Below, in pieces: positions 35,318-46,220 of a stretch of 64,000 nt of DNA. The notes under the pieces are model-generated. The model searched no databases and had not been told where the DNA came from. It worked only from the letters and a program-made list of their open reading frames with translations. This DNA comes from Cyprinodon diabolis. Its lineage: Eukaryota; Chordata; Actinopteri; Cyprinodontiformes; Cyprinodontidae. Made by a program: the position numbers and the translations under genes. Position 1 is the stretch's first letter, and each line of letters opens with the position of its first letter. The stretch covers positions 1,922,001-1,986,000 of the forward strand of contig CM060071.1 in NCBI GenBank assembly GCA_030533445.1, in the 5' to 3' direction.

Positions 35318-37539
35318 TTTAACCTCTAATTTAATTCATTCCAAAGATGTTTTATAAGGTAAAGGCCAGGTTTCTCTGCAGTCCAGTCAATTTTCTTCAC
35401 ACCAACCTTAAAATACCTACTGCACTGGAAGTGATTGGACCCCGCATTAACTGAATTAGAGATGTGTGACAATACTATTAGAAGTATGATGCATACTTAC
35501 TAAAGAGTGTGGTTATGGTGTCAAACGTCCATCAGAAGCAGTGGGGACCATGAGGTATAAACAGTTGGGGTCCCTCTGATCCCACCTAGACACATATTTT
35601 TGGACCCTATCCCACCTGAGTAGTGCCTCAGCAGGACAAATACACCTGGTGCTGCTCCCTGTTGTTTATTTGACCATGGAACCTGGCACACAGCTGGGAT
35701 GCTGGTTTTGAGCAGGGCTCCAACATCAACATGGAAGTCAAGGGAAACCAAAGTTTGAAAAGAACCTCATAAAATCACAAGTCACACTTTCATGTTTTTC
35801 TTCAGAGTGTTGCCACTGAGAAAGGCTTCTGTTAATAAGGCTGCGTTCAGTTATAAATAATGGCAGGCTACATAATACAAAACGGCTGTGCAGCAGTTGC
35901 ACTGGCCTCACATTTGAAAAATCGCCAAACCAGTAAGGCAAAGAAAAGTCTACAAGGTTGCTGCAGTACAGCATGAAATTTAAGACTTGTGTGTTCCAGA
36001 CCTCATCTTTGTCCAAAATATTCCCAAGGCCGAATCAGCACTTTGCTTCATGAGACACTCCCAGTTCCTCTGCCACCTCTTAATCTCCCTGAGAAACCAA
36101 GGTGAGACACTTGGGGAAAAGGGTCACTGCCCCCTAAGCATTCCAGACTTGGTAGGGGGGCGAGGGTTGGGTTGAAATGGAAGAGCAGGGTGAAGCATTG
36201 AGGTAGGGATGGGCATTGTAAATCTAGGGGAGGTGACTTAGTCGGGTTTGGTCCTTTGGCCTTTGTCAATTTTTCTCGTCATTGTTGGCTAAGACTTAAT
36301 TCAACATTCCTTAGTGGGTGCGTAGTTAAGAAAGGTACCAGTAAGGGGGGAGAGATGTCAAAACAAATGTTTTTTTCTAAATCTGACTGGAAACAATAGA
36401 AGGTGGCCCCTTGAGCAGTATTGGGCCCTCAAGACCTTTAGGGCCTCAACCAGAAAACTGCATCAAATAAAGGTAAATGGAACAAACACATTTTATGTGA
36501 CTCACTAAAAAGTAATAGAGACAATTAATTCAAAAGGTATTTGTTAATCTTCTAAGTTTAATAAAATGTAAAAAAAATCCAAGTTCCCCAAACAAGAAGT
36601 ATGGCAGCTGTCAAAACTCTGTGTTATCTTGTTAACTCCTGGTTCTTTTTCATAAGAGTCTATTGTGTAGTGTAAACGAAGACTTTTGTTTATTATTCTG
36701 TAAATATATGAGTCTGACTTATGTCTTTATGTTGGAGATTTATCATTTTATGTTGTTTTGATGTTATCTTTTAATTTTTATATTGTTGCATGATTTAACA
36801 TTCCTCCTATATAATTTAACTGTACCCTTTAAACCTCTTATAAAGTCTATGGAATTAATACAATTTTATAATTTCATAGAAAAAACATCCCACATTTTTA
36901 TGGTGTAACCTTAAGGAGAATGGAGGATCAGCTCTACCATATTTGCCCATATACGCCCAAAAAATAAATAAGCATACAATTAATTGCCCCAAAAAATACA
37001 ATAAACAAATAAATGTAAGAAGAACTCAAGTTGCCTTATTTATTCATTGTCCATCATAAACTTCAACTTTATTTATTTATTACTTATTTTTTAAAGTATT
37101 TATTTATGTGCATGCTATAATATTTTTGTCTGTTTATTCTTCCTTTGTATTTTTTTACCCTATTTACATATTTCTTCAATATTATTTATTTCTGCCTGTT
37201 ATTTTTACATTTTTGTATGGATTTCTTTTTTTTTTTTTTTCAACAGTCTCCTGTCTGGCAATGTGGCAATAAGAATAATTGTCTTGATGCCAGAAAGAGT
37301 CCAACAGATTTTACTTTCACAAGTGGAGCAGTAGGGCTATCGCCATAGTGTTCCGCTTAATTTAGGCATATAAATATTTATATTTACATTTAATCTGACA
37401 TGTATACTGTGGTAGCTGAAGATCAGAATTTGGGATTTCTGGATGGAAGTGAATCTCTAAGTACCTGGAACCAAGCACCTGAAGTTATTTGTGAAAATGC
37501 ACTTGTGCATGTAAAGTTTAGCCAAAGGAAAAATGCTCA
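35206..37539. other. no gene; poly-A tract
   Basis: A run of about 24 A at 35291-35314 may mark an old retroposon end. A C-rich patch at 36110-36180 gives short frames with no product. 36960-37230 is a low-complexity ATTTATTT-rich stretch. Confidence 0.4.
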
Positions 37540-38125
37540 ATAATGGTTGTGAAGAGCCGAAGAACACCCCACCACCACCACCACCACCACTACCACCAGA
37601 GCACCGAGGCAATCGTCGGGGGACCCAAAGCCCAAGACGCCCAAAGGGACCACAAGAGCAAAGGCGCCCAGTGGGGACAACCAAGGAAATCTTACCCCCC
37701 ACCAAGGGAACGCCATAGCCCCGGGAGACACGGGGACGAATCCGCCCCCACCCCGTCCCCACCTTAAATACTCCACCCAGCCACTTCCTACCCCTCAATA
37801 CACTAGTCACCCCTCCATCCACCTTTGGGGAGAGCAAAAATGAAAGCCCCGGCACCGGCCCGCTCTTCCTCCAGACCCCAGACTGGGGCCTGGAGGAAGA
37901 GCAGATGGAGAACAGGGCTATGAGAAGACCCTGATCCTCCCTGCGCCCGCTCAAATGTTCTGTTGTTGCGTGTTGTTCCTGTAATTAAAACTGGGAGTAC
38001 CAAAGGGGTCCGGCACAGTCCACCCACCCTCCGGATGACAGGCGGTGCCAGTACACCCCCTGCAATGGACAACCCAGAACCCTCGATGTCTAAATGCGAG
38101 AGGGGGTAGGGGGAGCCAACCGAGG
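37540..38125. repeat. GC-rich unclassified repeat
   Basis: Abrupt GC-rich island in AT-rich surroundings. It begins with a (CCA)n tract (about 37567-37600), continues through CAAAGCCCAAGACGCCC and GCCCCGGCACCGGCCCGCTC, and ends near GGGGGAGCCAACC. The text resembles a non-coding part of a teleost retroelement. Four overlapping open frames, the longest 165 codons on minus (37457-37954), are by-products of GC-rich sequence lacking stops. A 41-bp hairpin lies at 37862-37902. Confidence 0.55.
37862..37902. repeat. 20-bp arm hairpin
   Basis: GCTCTTCCTCCAGACCCCAG and CTGGGGCCTGGAGGAAGAGC are inverted around a single A, with one mismatch. It lies within the GC-rich repeat and would make a very stable stem in RNA or single-stranded DNA. 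Confidence 0.95.
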
Positions 38126-38397
38126 TGAAAATATCTATTCCTTTTAAGTTATACTCACTTTTTCTTTTAGAAAATCTGTTTAGAATGTTGTTTGATAGAG
38201 CTTTTTATGTGCCTTATACATGTATTTTAGAATATTATACTCTATCAACTCATTCAGTTTGAATGTATTCAACTTAATAAATATCTGATTTGTGTGATCT
38301 CTGTATCCATTTCCACTTATAACTTTTATGTCTCTTGTCTGCAATAAATATCCCATACCTCCACACAATATGTCAGATATGGTACAATCAGTGAGTT

Positions 38398-38495
38398 ATT
38401 TTTATTTAACCTTTATTTAACCAGGGGGAAAAATCCCATTGAGATTAAAAACCTCTTTTCAAGGGAGTCCTGGCCAAGAGGCAGCAAAGTTACAT
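38398..38495. repeat. teleost interspersed repeat (AACCTTTATTTAACCAGG type)
   Basis: TTTATTTAACCTTTATTTAA then CCAGGG...CCCATTGAGATTAAAA then ACCTCTTTTCAAGGGAGTCC. I recognise this as a very common fish repeat end. It adjoins the minus-strand RT fragment, but whether the two belong to one element is unclear. Confidence 0.65.
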
Positions 38496-38574
38496 AAGAA
38501 ACATAGATACATTAAAATAAATGACAGGTGTACATAAAAAAACTTGAACTTTAAGGATAATTTCTTCTTATTAT

Positions 38575-38818
38575 AACAATTTTTTTTCCTACAAATCCAG
38601 TTTCAACCACTTCAAGCACCTTTTCTATATCCCCTGAATAAAACAAGATTGTGTCATCTGCAAACAAAATAAACTTAACTAACTTAGACAGTTGAGGGAT
38701 GTCATTCATATACAAAAGAAAAAGTAACGGTGTGAGGACTGAACATTGTGGTACTCCACAACTTATGTGGTGTATATCAGATTTTATATTATTTACTACT
38801 ACAAATTGGTTTTAGATT
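38575..38818 (-). pseudogene. non-LTR retrotransposon RT fragment (minus strand)
   Basis: Reading the minus strand from 38818 down gives NQFVVVNNIKSDIHHISCG, then VPQCSVLTPLLFLLYMNDIP and LVKFILFADDTILFYSG. These are reverse transcriptase motifs of a LINE: the VPQGSVLGPLLFLLYINDI block (here with G-to-C and G-to-T changes) and the catalytic FADD box at 38653-38664, which is intact. About 80 residues of an RT domain of several hundred remain. It is truncated by other repeat sequence on both sides. It resembles the CR1/L2/Rex group, clade not certain. No functional protein is possible. Confidence 0.85.
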
Positions 38819-39239
38819 AGATTTAGATCTCGCAGCGGAGAAATTCACTGGTCACATATTGGCATAGTAATGAAAGAAGGTGCAAACAAGGAGGAAAAAG
38901 GTGCATTAAGAATAAACAATATGTATACAGTATATCAAAGTATATACAGTAGGTCAAGATAAATAAGGATCAAGGTGCAAGTGTACATGTATCACACACA
39001 ATGGAAAGCAAAATAAAAATAAGAAATAAAAAAAAATACAAGGGAGTAGCACAGAGGTTTGAGGTGTCATATGTACAATCAGGATGGCTTTTATACAGGT
39101 GGATTTACTTTCACGTTAAAGTGTAGTAGGTGAGGAGCAGCGGTGAGGTAGTGGTATGACTATTCTATTCACATATATTGCACAGTCAGCATATTGCACA
39201 GAATATTGCACAGTCAATAAATAAAAAAACTGTAATATA

Positions 39240-40454
39240 CACTCACCGGCCACTTTATTAGGTACACCTGTCCAACTGCTCGTTAACACTTAATTTCTAA
39301 GCAGCCAATCACATGGCGGCAACTCAGTGCATTTAGGCATGTAGACATGGTCAAGACAATCTCCTGCAGTTCAAACCGAGCATCAGTATGGGGAAGAAAG
39401 GTGATTTGAGTGACTTTGAACGTGGCATGATTGTTGGTGCCAGAAGGGCTGGTCTGAGTATTTCAGAAACTGCTGATCAACTGGGATTTTCACGCACAAC
39501 CATCTCTAGGGTTTACAGAGAAGGATCCGAAAAAGAAAAAACATCCAGTGAGCGGCAGTTCTGTGGGCGGAAATGCCTTGTTGATGCCAGAGGTCAAAGG
39601 AGAATGGCCAGACTGGTTCGAGCTGATAGAAGGGCAACAGTGACTCAAATAACCACCCGTTACAACCAAGGTGGGCAGAATAGCATCTCTGAACGCACAG
39701 TACGTCGAACTTTGAGGCAGATGGGCTACAGCAGCAGAAGACCACACCGGGTGCCACTCCTTTCAGCTAAGAACAGGAAACTGAGGCTACAATTTGCACA
39801 AGCTCATCGAAATTGGACAATAGAAGATTTGAAAAACGTCTGATGAGTCTCGATTTCTGCTGTGACAAATTACGATGGTAGGGTCAGAATTTGGCGTCTA
39901 CAACATGAAAGCATGGATCCATCCTGCCTTGTATCAACGATTCAGGCTGGTGGTGGTGGTGTCATGGTGTGGGGAATATTTTCTTGGCACACTTTGGGCC
40001 CCTTGGTACCAATTGAGCATCGTTGCAACGCCACAGCCTACCTGAGTATTGTTGCTGACCATGTCCATCCCTTTATGACCACAATGTACCCAACTTCTGA
40101 TGGCTACTTTCAGCAGGATAATGTGCCATGTCATAAAGCTGGAATCATCTCAGACTGGTTTCTTGAACATGACAATGAGTTCACTGTACTCAAATGGCCT
40201 CCACAGTCACCAGATCTCAATCCAATAGAGCATCTTTGGGATGTGGTGGAACAGGAGATTCGCATCATGGATGTGCATCCGACAAATCTGCGGCAACTGT
40301 GTGATGCCATCATGTCAATATGGACCAAACTCCCCGAGGAATGCTTCCAGCACCTTGTTGAATCTATGCCACGAAGAATTGAGGCAGTTCTGAAGGCAAA
40401 AGGGGGTCCAACCCGTTACTAGCATGGGGTACCTAATAAAGTGGCCGGTGAGTG
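39240..40454 (+). mobile_element. Tc1/mariner transposon with broken transposase (DD36E spacing)
   Basis: 1215 bp flanked by TA at 39238-39239 and 40455-40456. Terminal repeats of about 29 bp: CACTCACCGGCCACTTTATT at the left and its reverse complement at the right (40426-40454), with one or two differences. It carries a transposase gene split by small deletions around 39840. It inserted into a minus-strand LINE 3' region. The CACTCACCGGCCACTTTATTAG terminus is one I remember from many fish genomes. Confidence 0.93.
39388..40422 (+). pseudogene. Tc1/mariner transposase pseudogene, DD36E
   Basis: Starts MGKKGDLSDFERGMIVGARR and has an N-terminal paired-like HTH (ISETADQLGFSRTTISRVYR). The first block runs to a stop at 39841-39843; the second resumes at about 39862 and ends GGPTRY at 40422. 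Between them SDESRFLL is still readable in frame +1 (39839 on), so a net deletion before it and a compensating change after it break the gene. Remaining catalytic residues: D at 40117 in FQQDNVPCH and E at 40228 in [12 protein letters not shown], with 36 residues between them, two more than in the 949-1980 enzyme. Not functional as it stands. Confidence 0.9.
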
Positions 40455-40760
40455 TAGCTGCACAGTGGTTTTTACTGGAGTTATTTGTTTTTTCAGGAGT
40501 TATTGTGGTTATAGTCCAGAGTCTGGTGGCAGCAGGAATGAATGACCTGCGGTAGCGCTACTTCTTACAGACAGGGTGTCTAAGTCTCTGACTAAAGGAG
40601 CTGCTCAGCTCCTCTACAGTCTGGTGCAGAGGGTGAGAGGTGTTGTCCATGATGGATGTGAGTTTGGACAGCATCCTCCTCTCAGTCACTTCCTCCACCG
40701 AATCCAGAGGGCAGCCCAGGAAGGTTTCTGTCCTTCAGGTAACTTTTTGCCTACTCTTAC

Positions 40761-41257
40761 GCCACTCCTCTGATTTATGAAATAAACGTACCACTTATTA
40801 ATTTAACACCTCGTGAATATAATGAAATGTACCACTAAAATATTAAATGTTCAATCAAATAATACATGTTGCATGAAATACATTTGTTTAAATAAACGTA
40901 TCATTATTTCAGTCTCTATCTATCTATTATTTTGCTTCCCTAGGGTAGACAATGTATACAGTTATTTATTATATTTTTGAAACATTATTTTAGTAAAATG
41001 GTGCTGTATTTTCCATAACCCCTCAAAGAAAAAAATATATAGGTTATTAAACATCTATATAGTTAGATGTTACAAACTTAGTTTAGAGGATTCTTGACTT
41101 GAGTATTTTGACTGCGAATTTAAGTATTTTCAAGCATTCTAAGGATTTTAGAGACAAACTGTTTTCTGTTTTTTCTGTATATGTGTGCAAGTTTGTTGTT
41201 CAAAATTTTTTTTTTAAGTAAATTCTGAAAGAGGCACACAAAATGGAATGTTTTGTT
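40761..41257. other. no recognisable feature
   Basis: AT-rich DNA with no gene or repeat I recognise. Confidence 0.4.
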
Positions 41258-41425
41258 ATGATGGCTGCATGGTAGCACAGTTTTTAGCACTGTTGTTGCC
41301 TTGCAGCAAGAATGTTGTGGGTTCAGTTCCCAACACAGGGTCTTTCTACATGAAATTTGCATGTTCTCCCCGTGCATGTGTGGGTTCTCTTTGCATGCTC
41401 CTTTTTTTGGCCTTCCAGGGGCAAA
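41258..41425 (+). mobile_element. tRNA-like SINE fragment
   Basis: GGCTGCATGGTAGCACAG...TTGCCTTGCAGCAAGAATG, a B-box-like GGTTCAGTTCC (41320-41330), and then CATGTTCTCCCCGTGCATGT. These are the opening blocks of a very common fish repeat. The distal block (GGCGACCTGTCCAGGGTGTA) is found separately at 42190. Confidence 0.7.
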
Positions 41426-41454
41426 AAAACAGGTTTAGTGCATCTCCAAATTCT

Positions 41455-41895
41455 AAGCTGGTTTTCCTTAGAAAACTTTGAACCAATCAGACTGTATGAT
41501 CTGGTAAATAAATGGCCTGTAGAGGTTTGATCAAGTCAGAAGACTTGAGCGCTTTACGCTTTATTCGGTCATTCACCCATTCATGCACACACTGGTGGTG
41601 GCTGTCACAATGTAGCCACAGCTGCCATGGAGCTCACTGACAGTAGCAAGGCAGCGGCACACTGGCACCACCCGCCCTCCAACAATCATCAGTAGGCAAT
41701 GCAGGTGAAGTCTCTTGCCCAGGAACACAACAACACTGAAAGCCAGAGTCAGGAATTGAACCGACAACCCTCCGGTTGTAGGGCAAACTTATTAATCCAA
41801 CGCTACTCTCGCCCCTGGTTGAAATTGTCATTGTAAAGTGCCTTGAGGTGACATGTGTTGTGAATTACCACTATACAAATGAACTGAATTGAATT
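41455..41895 (+). mobile_element. L2-type LINE tail interrupted by a SINE
   Basis: The L2 tail runs CTGGTTTTCCTTAGAAAAC...GTATGATCTGGT to 41505 and resumes at 41815 with CTGGTTGAAATTGTCATTGT then AAAGTGCCTTGAGGTGACAT, ending TGAACTGAATTGAATTT. The gap is filled by the SINE at 41506-41814. Confidence 0.85.
41506..41814 (-). mobile_element. tRNA-like SINE (minus strand), 5-bp TSD
   Basis: 309 bp flanked by CTGGT at 41501-41505 and 41815-41819. The minus strand carries GGTTCAATTCC (reverse of 41752-41762), a good RNA polymerase III B box. The plus strand reads AAATGGCCTGTAG...GAGCGCTTTACGC...TCATTCACCCATTCATGCAC, a repeat known from many teleosts. Confidence 0.75.
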
Positions 41896-42164
41896 TAAAT
41901 GTTCGACACATTTTCTGGAAAAAAAAGCTGGACTGACTTGCTCCTTGTGGGGCCAGATGCCTGGACCCAATGAGGGGAATAGCTCTTTGTGTGTCAGGGG
42001 TCACAATTAGAATAAGGTGTGAATTGAGTTTAGGTTGGGGTTAGGTATTCACCCATAACGGTAAGGTTTAGTGTAAAGGTCACAGTTATGCTGTAGAAAT
42101 GAACGGAGATCAATATAAAAGACCCAACAAAGATAGTGAGACAAGTTTGTGTTTATATCCTTGT

Positions 42165-42270
42165 TTGTGTCTGTATTGCCTTGCTGGAATGGCGACCTGT
42201 CCAGGGTGTACCCCGCCTTTTTCCCATGGACTACTAGTGAAAGGCACCAGCCCCGCCACGACCCTGACAT
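42165..42270 (+). repeat. distal block of a common fish SINE-like repeat
   Basis: TGGCGACCTGTCCAGGGTGT then ACCCCGCCTTTTTCCCATGG and GGCACCAGCCCCGCCACGAC. This is the 3' block normally following the type of sequence seen at 41258, here separated from it. Confidence 0.7.
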
Positions 42271-42739
42271 ATCAACTGGAAGGCAGATTGGTTTTATTTA
42301 TGATCTCTCAGATAAAATATCTCACATGGGGTTATCTCAGAAACAGATGGGGGTGACATTTATAATCTGGTGAATAAGACATAAAAGATGCTTTAAGTTT
42401 CAATCTGAAGATGAAACCTTATTTTGTAAATTATTTCATTCATTATTTATTTATTTTAGTAAATGTAAAATGCTCTTATAAAATCATAATAACTTGTTGA
42501 CATTAGTACTTTGTCAGTATGAAACGTTTGCTACATGCACATCTTGGATTTTTGCCATCTACAGGTAATTATTCTTCAAAGGGTTTCATGCTCCTCTTAA
42601 AGACTTGGTTGGGCTAATTGCTTTTTAAAACTTTCTTTTAAATAACCAACTTAAAATAACAGAAAAAAAAAAAAAATTTTTCATGTGCCTGAACTGTCTT
42701 GCCTTGGACTAATGGGGTCAATTAAGACTAACAAAACCC

Positions 42740-43295
42740 TCATCTTGCTGTTTTTCCGATCTTGACACAGTTTTCCCAATCAGAGCGTCTCTGTGCTGCT
42801 TCCATCAACACCCTTGTTTGTAGATGTTGGAGATCAGCCTGTCTTCAGGTGTGGTCCTGTTTCTCTGGCCGTGGCTGGGTGGATGTGCTCTCTTCATCCT
42901 CTGGCATGGGAGCTGCCTTGGAGCTCGTCTGCCTGGCTGTGTGTTTCCTGGACGGGGCCGCCTTTTACAGCTGCTTTTTGTATCTCTGCTTCTGTCTCCT
43001 TGAACCCCAGTCGGCCTCGGCAGATGGCCGCTCACACTGAGCCTGGTTCTGCTGGAGGTTTCTTGCTGTTAAAAGGGAGTTTTTCCTCTCCACTGTCGCT
43101 ACAAGCATGCTTAGTGTGAGGGATTGTATTTGAGTCAATGAGTCAATGCAATCAACTGGTTTTCCTTAGATAGAAAACTTTGTATCAATTTGACTGTATG
43201 ATCTGGTTGAACTGTAAAGTGCCTTGAGATGACATGTGTTGTGAATTTGGCGCTATATAAATAAACTGAATTGAAAATTGAATTGAATTGAAAGA
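42740..43295 (+). mobile_element. L2-type LINE 3' UTR and tail
   Basis: The longest intact L2 3' UTR in the window after 48645-49310, and collinear with it. Blocks: GGATGTGCTCTCTTCATCCT, TGTGTTTCCTGGACGGGGCC, GAGCCTGGTTCTGCTGGAGG, CTCTCCACTGTCGCTACAAG, then GGCGCTATATAAATAAACTG and a TTGAATTGAATTG tail. Open frames of 76-108 codons here are in UTR sequence and are not genes. Confidence 0.9.
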
Positions 43296-44474
43296 CAGCC
43301 AGCATTACAAGGGCGGCTTGGCCTTTGCCAGGTGTATTTTTTTGAGTTAACTGGTAAATGGGCTATTTTACCCTTAGGCTTTCTGTCACTGAAATATGAA
43401 TGTGTTTGAAGTCCGGCAACTCAAACACAGCCTTATGAAGAGGTTACGTGTTTGGCTATGAGCAGGATCAGTCAACCTGTCAATGTTATCTCCCCCATTT
43501 CGTCATGCCTGTTCAAGCTAATTCTAATTTTAACTCAGGTGATCTCCTGCTTCTCCAGTTTCATGTTGTATTTTTAAAGAAATGTCAAGTGCATTAGTTG
43601 TCACAAATAGTTATGTATAATAACATAATTAGTTTACCTTTGTTTGGCTAATTGTTTGGTGTCCTTTCATTCCTATGTAAAAGTTAAACAGATTTTTCAG
43701 GGCCTACATTTTGAGCTATTTGTACCAGTACATCTGTCAAAAAGTTCCAAACTATGTTTTTCAAATGGGCAAACTATTTAAGGTCGATCTGTAAGATAAA
43801 AGTGCATTTCTTTGGGTTAGGAACAAGAACATTTCCCTTGTAGCGTATCTGTGCAGTTGCCAGGCTGAGGTTTTTTAAGACGTTCCCTGAGGAGCAGTTT
43901 ATGACTAATGATGTCCAACTTAACGTGACTGGAGGAGGCAGCTGGCGAGAAACAGGCCCGGGTTTGAGCTTTTATCACGGGATCTCTTCATGGAACAGAC
44001 TAAGGTACAAACCCACAGGAAATACATCATTGCTGACGCCAGTCACGTCTGCTACAAATAATCTCAAAGGACTTATAAGGAAATCTTGGAAAGTAGGATT
44101 TGGGTTAACACAGCATTTTTTCATATTTGTTTTTTAGCACTTTTAACACATCATCTTCCTTAGGTACTATTCACACCCCTTAAAGATAAGTTAATATTTG
44201 TTCATTTATGTTCAGGTACGTTTGCAGTGATAGACAAACATAAGATAAGTATATAACTGTAAAGGAAAACAATATGGTTTTCAAAATGTTTACAAATATA
44301 AAATGTGAAAAGTGAGTTATGTATTTGTATTGAGACCACAAAGTGCATTCTAGTTTAAAACTCAGATTGGGCAAAGAGGTTGTTGCTAACAAGACCTTTC
44401 AGTTCCTGCCACAGATTCTGATTGGAGTAAGATAATATGGACTTATTTCACCAACGGAAATTTCTTATGAGATT
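43296..44474. other. no recognisable feature
   Basis: No gene or known repeat seen. Confidence 0.4.
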
Positions 44475-45260
44475 TATTTCATTTCAACGAAAAGCTAACC
44501 CAGAAAGAAAAAGACAATTAGAAGATTTTTTTTGATACAATTACTTTAGTCTTTGCTGCTCAAACCTTGGCAGCAAACTTCAGTGCTGAATTTTGTCTGA
44601 TATGCATAAATATGAGTAACGATCAGGGATTTTTTCCCCCTTGAAAAAGGCTTGAAACTTGAAACTATTGAAGTGGAGATAGATGAAGTTGGTCAGTCCA
44701 GAGACTGCTGGTTGGACAGATGGTGTGCTTGAGCTGTATGGAGTGATCCACTGGACTGCGTGAGCTTATACTAGTGCTTCACTCTGGGACCTGGAAGTTG
44801 GAAGTCCAGCTTGGATGACACTGGTTACAAGAACCTGTCCATGAAGAGCAAGAATGAAGTGACAGTGGAGAGGAAAAACTCCCCTTTGGGAAGAAACCTC
44901 TGGCAGAACCAGGCTCAACATGGCGGTCTTCTGCTGACCGGTTGAGATGAGACAGGGAACGCAGTAAGAGTCCGGGAGGAATGACGCTCTGATGAAGCAT
45001 TAGCTGCAATGGCGGAGGAGGGGCGGGGGGTGGGTTGAATCAGGGTCATCCAAATCGAAGTCAGATATAGCGTAACCACTGCCTGAGCTTTGGGTAACAA
45101 ACGGAGTTGTGGATTGGCCACCTTTAAAAATGAAATCTGGATGCTGATTGGGTTTTGGTGGAGGTGTGGTTGAAAGCTGATTAGCTTTTGTTGGAGGCTA
45201 ATGAGGGTAAATAATGAGTTTATTCAATTGAACTTCTGCCTAGGCTCCAATAAAACATTC
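44475..45260 (-). mobile_element. L2-like LINE 3' region (minus strand), second copy
   Basis: Aligns along its length with 26875-27620, from AAAGACAATTAGAAG to TGAACTTCTGCCTAGGCTCC. In reverse it has GAGCCTGGTTCTGCCAGAGG followed by TTTCTTCCCAAAGGGGAG and a CTCTCCACTGTCAC block, homologous to but distinct from the forward L2 tails. Non-coding. Confidence 0.7.
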
Positions 45261-46024
45261 TGAATCTAAATTCCTCGCTGAACTTTCTGCTTTGTTCCTT
45301 GTTTTTCTTTGATGCTGTTTATTAATATTCTGTAAAAATATTCAGAATCTTAGTCATCATCAGCTATATTGATAAATGTGAGATTGTGTGTGAAGATAAG
45401 GAATTTGACTTTGGCATTAAGCTCACTCTGTGTGCAGACATGAAACATAAATACATATTTTGGAGAAAACAAAAAAAAAGATCAAACGTACGGCGTGTAT
45501 TTGTATGTATATGTACAGCCATATAAAGACAAGAAAAACAAGAAGAGGCTTTTGTTTCCCAGTAGAGAAACTGGCTACTCAAGCTGAAAGGCGTTCATTA
45601 TGACTATCACAGAGACAGCCCGGGGGAAGTCTCCATCATGTCTGTCATTTTTGTTCAGCTTCACCGACATAAAGGTAGAGGTCTAAACAGTTTGCGCCCA
45701 GAATGTGAGTGATATGCCGCGATCTTGCTGTCCTTGTTTGTCATTCTAGACCAGTAATATTCCAGAAGGAAAGGATGGTCAACCCTGATCATCCTGTTGA
45801 TGTAATGTAAAGTATGTAAATCAGAACAAGGAAGCAAAAAAAAGAGTCAGATAGACAACTAAAGCTTTAATTTATTTTTTTAGGCTAACCATGTGGAGTG
45901 TTCCCGAGAGGTGGTAAGTAACCAAAGAGACTGAATCTAGCATGGTATGTGTCTTGTTGGATAGGATCTCTGTCTTTTCCTGATGTAATTGATGGCAAAT
46001 GGTGGACAGGCAGGTGCTGAAGGA

Positions 46025-46220
46025 CTGGTGCTCCAGAGGTAGGTTCAAAGAGCTTGACCCCACATTAAGGAGTTTCTCCTCTGAGCACAGAGGGAAGCAC
46101 AAAATATTGAAATAAGCAGGTTAACACCAGAACCTGGTGTAAAAACACACAGAGGTAAGCTCCAAGGTCAAAGCAGGAGTTTAGTTAGGACTATGGCCAG
46201 ATTAACACACTGGAAGCTGT
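46025..46220 (+). repeat. local duplicated segment, copy A
   Basis: Matches 49314-49535 in the same order: CTCCAGAGGTAGGTTC, AGAGCTTGAC, AAGGAGTTTC, TGAGCACAG, CACCAGAAC, GTAAAAACA, GGAGTTT, GGCCA, ATTAA and CTGGA. Identity is roughly two thirds with small indels. Function unknown. Confidence 0.65.

Larger units (their letters stand above)
38819..40760 (-). mobile_element. LINE 3' region (minus strand) split by a Tc1 insertion
   Basis: The plus-strand left edge is TTAGATCTCGCAGCGGAGAA then ATTCAC, the reverse of a LINE terminus (GAATTTCTCCGCTGCGAGATC). The segment resumes after the Tc1 element (40457-40760) with blocks GCAGCAGGAATGAATGACCT, AAAGGAGCTGCTCAGCTCCT and GTGAGTTTGGACAGCATCCT, familiar from the 3' part of a common teleost LINE. 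The related terminus is also at 8465 and 48464. Total without the Tc1 is about 730 bp. Confidence 0.65.

Noticed and set aside
37457..37954. 165-codon minus-strand ORF, Gly/Val-rich
   Set aside because: Lies in a GC-rich repeat where every frame is stop-poor; low-complexity product from the (CCA)n tract; no domain.
42762..43119. 92- and 108-codon ORFs
   Set aside because: They lie in the L2 3' UTR; the same stretch at 48960-49235 gives differently broken frames.
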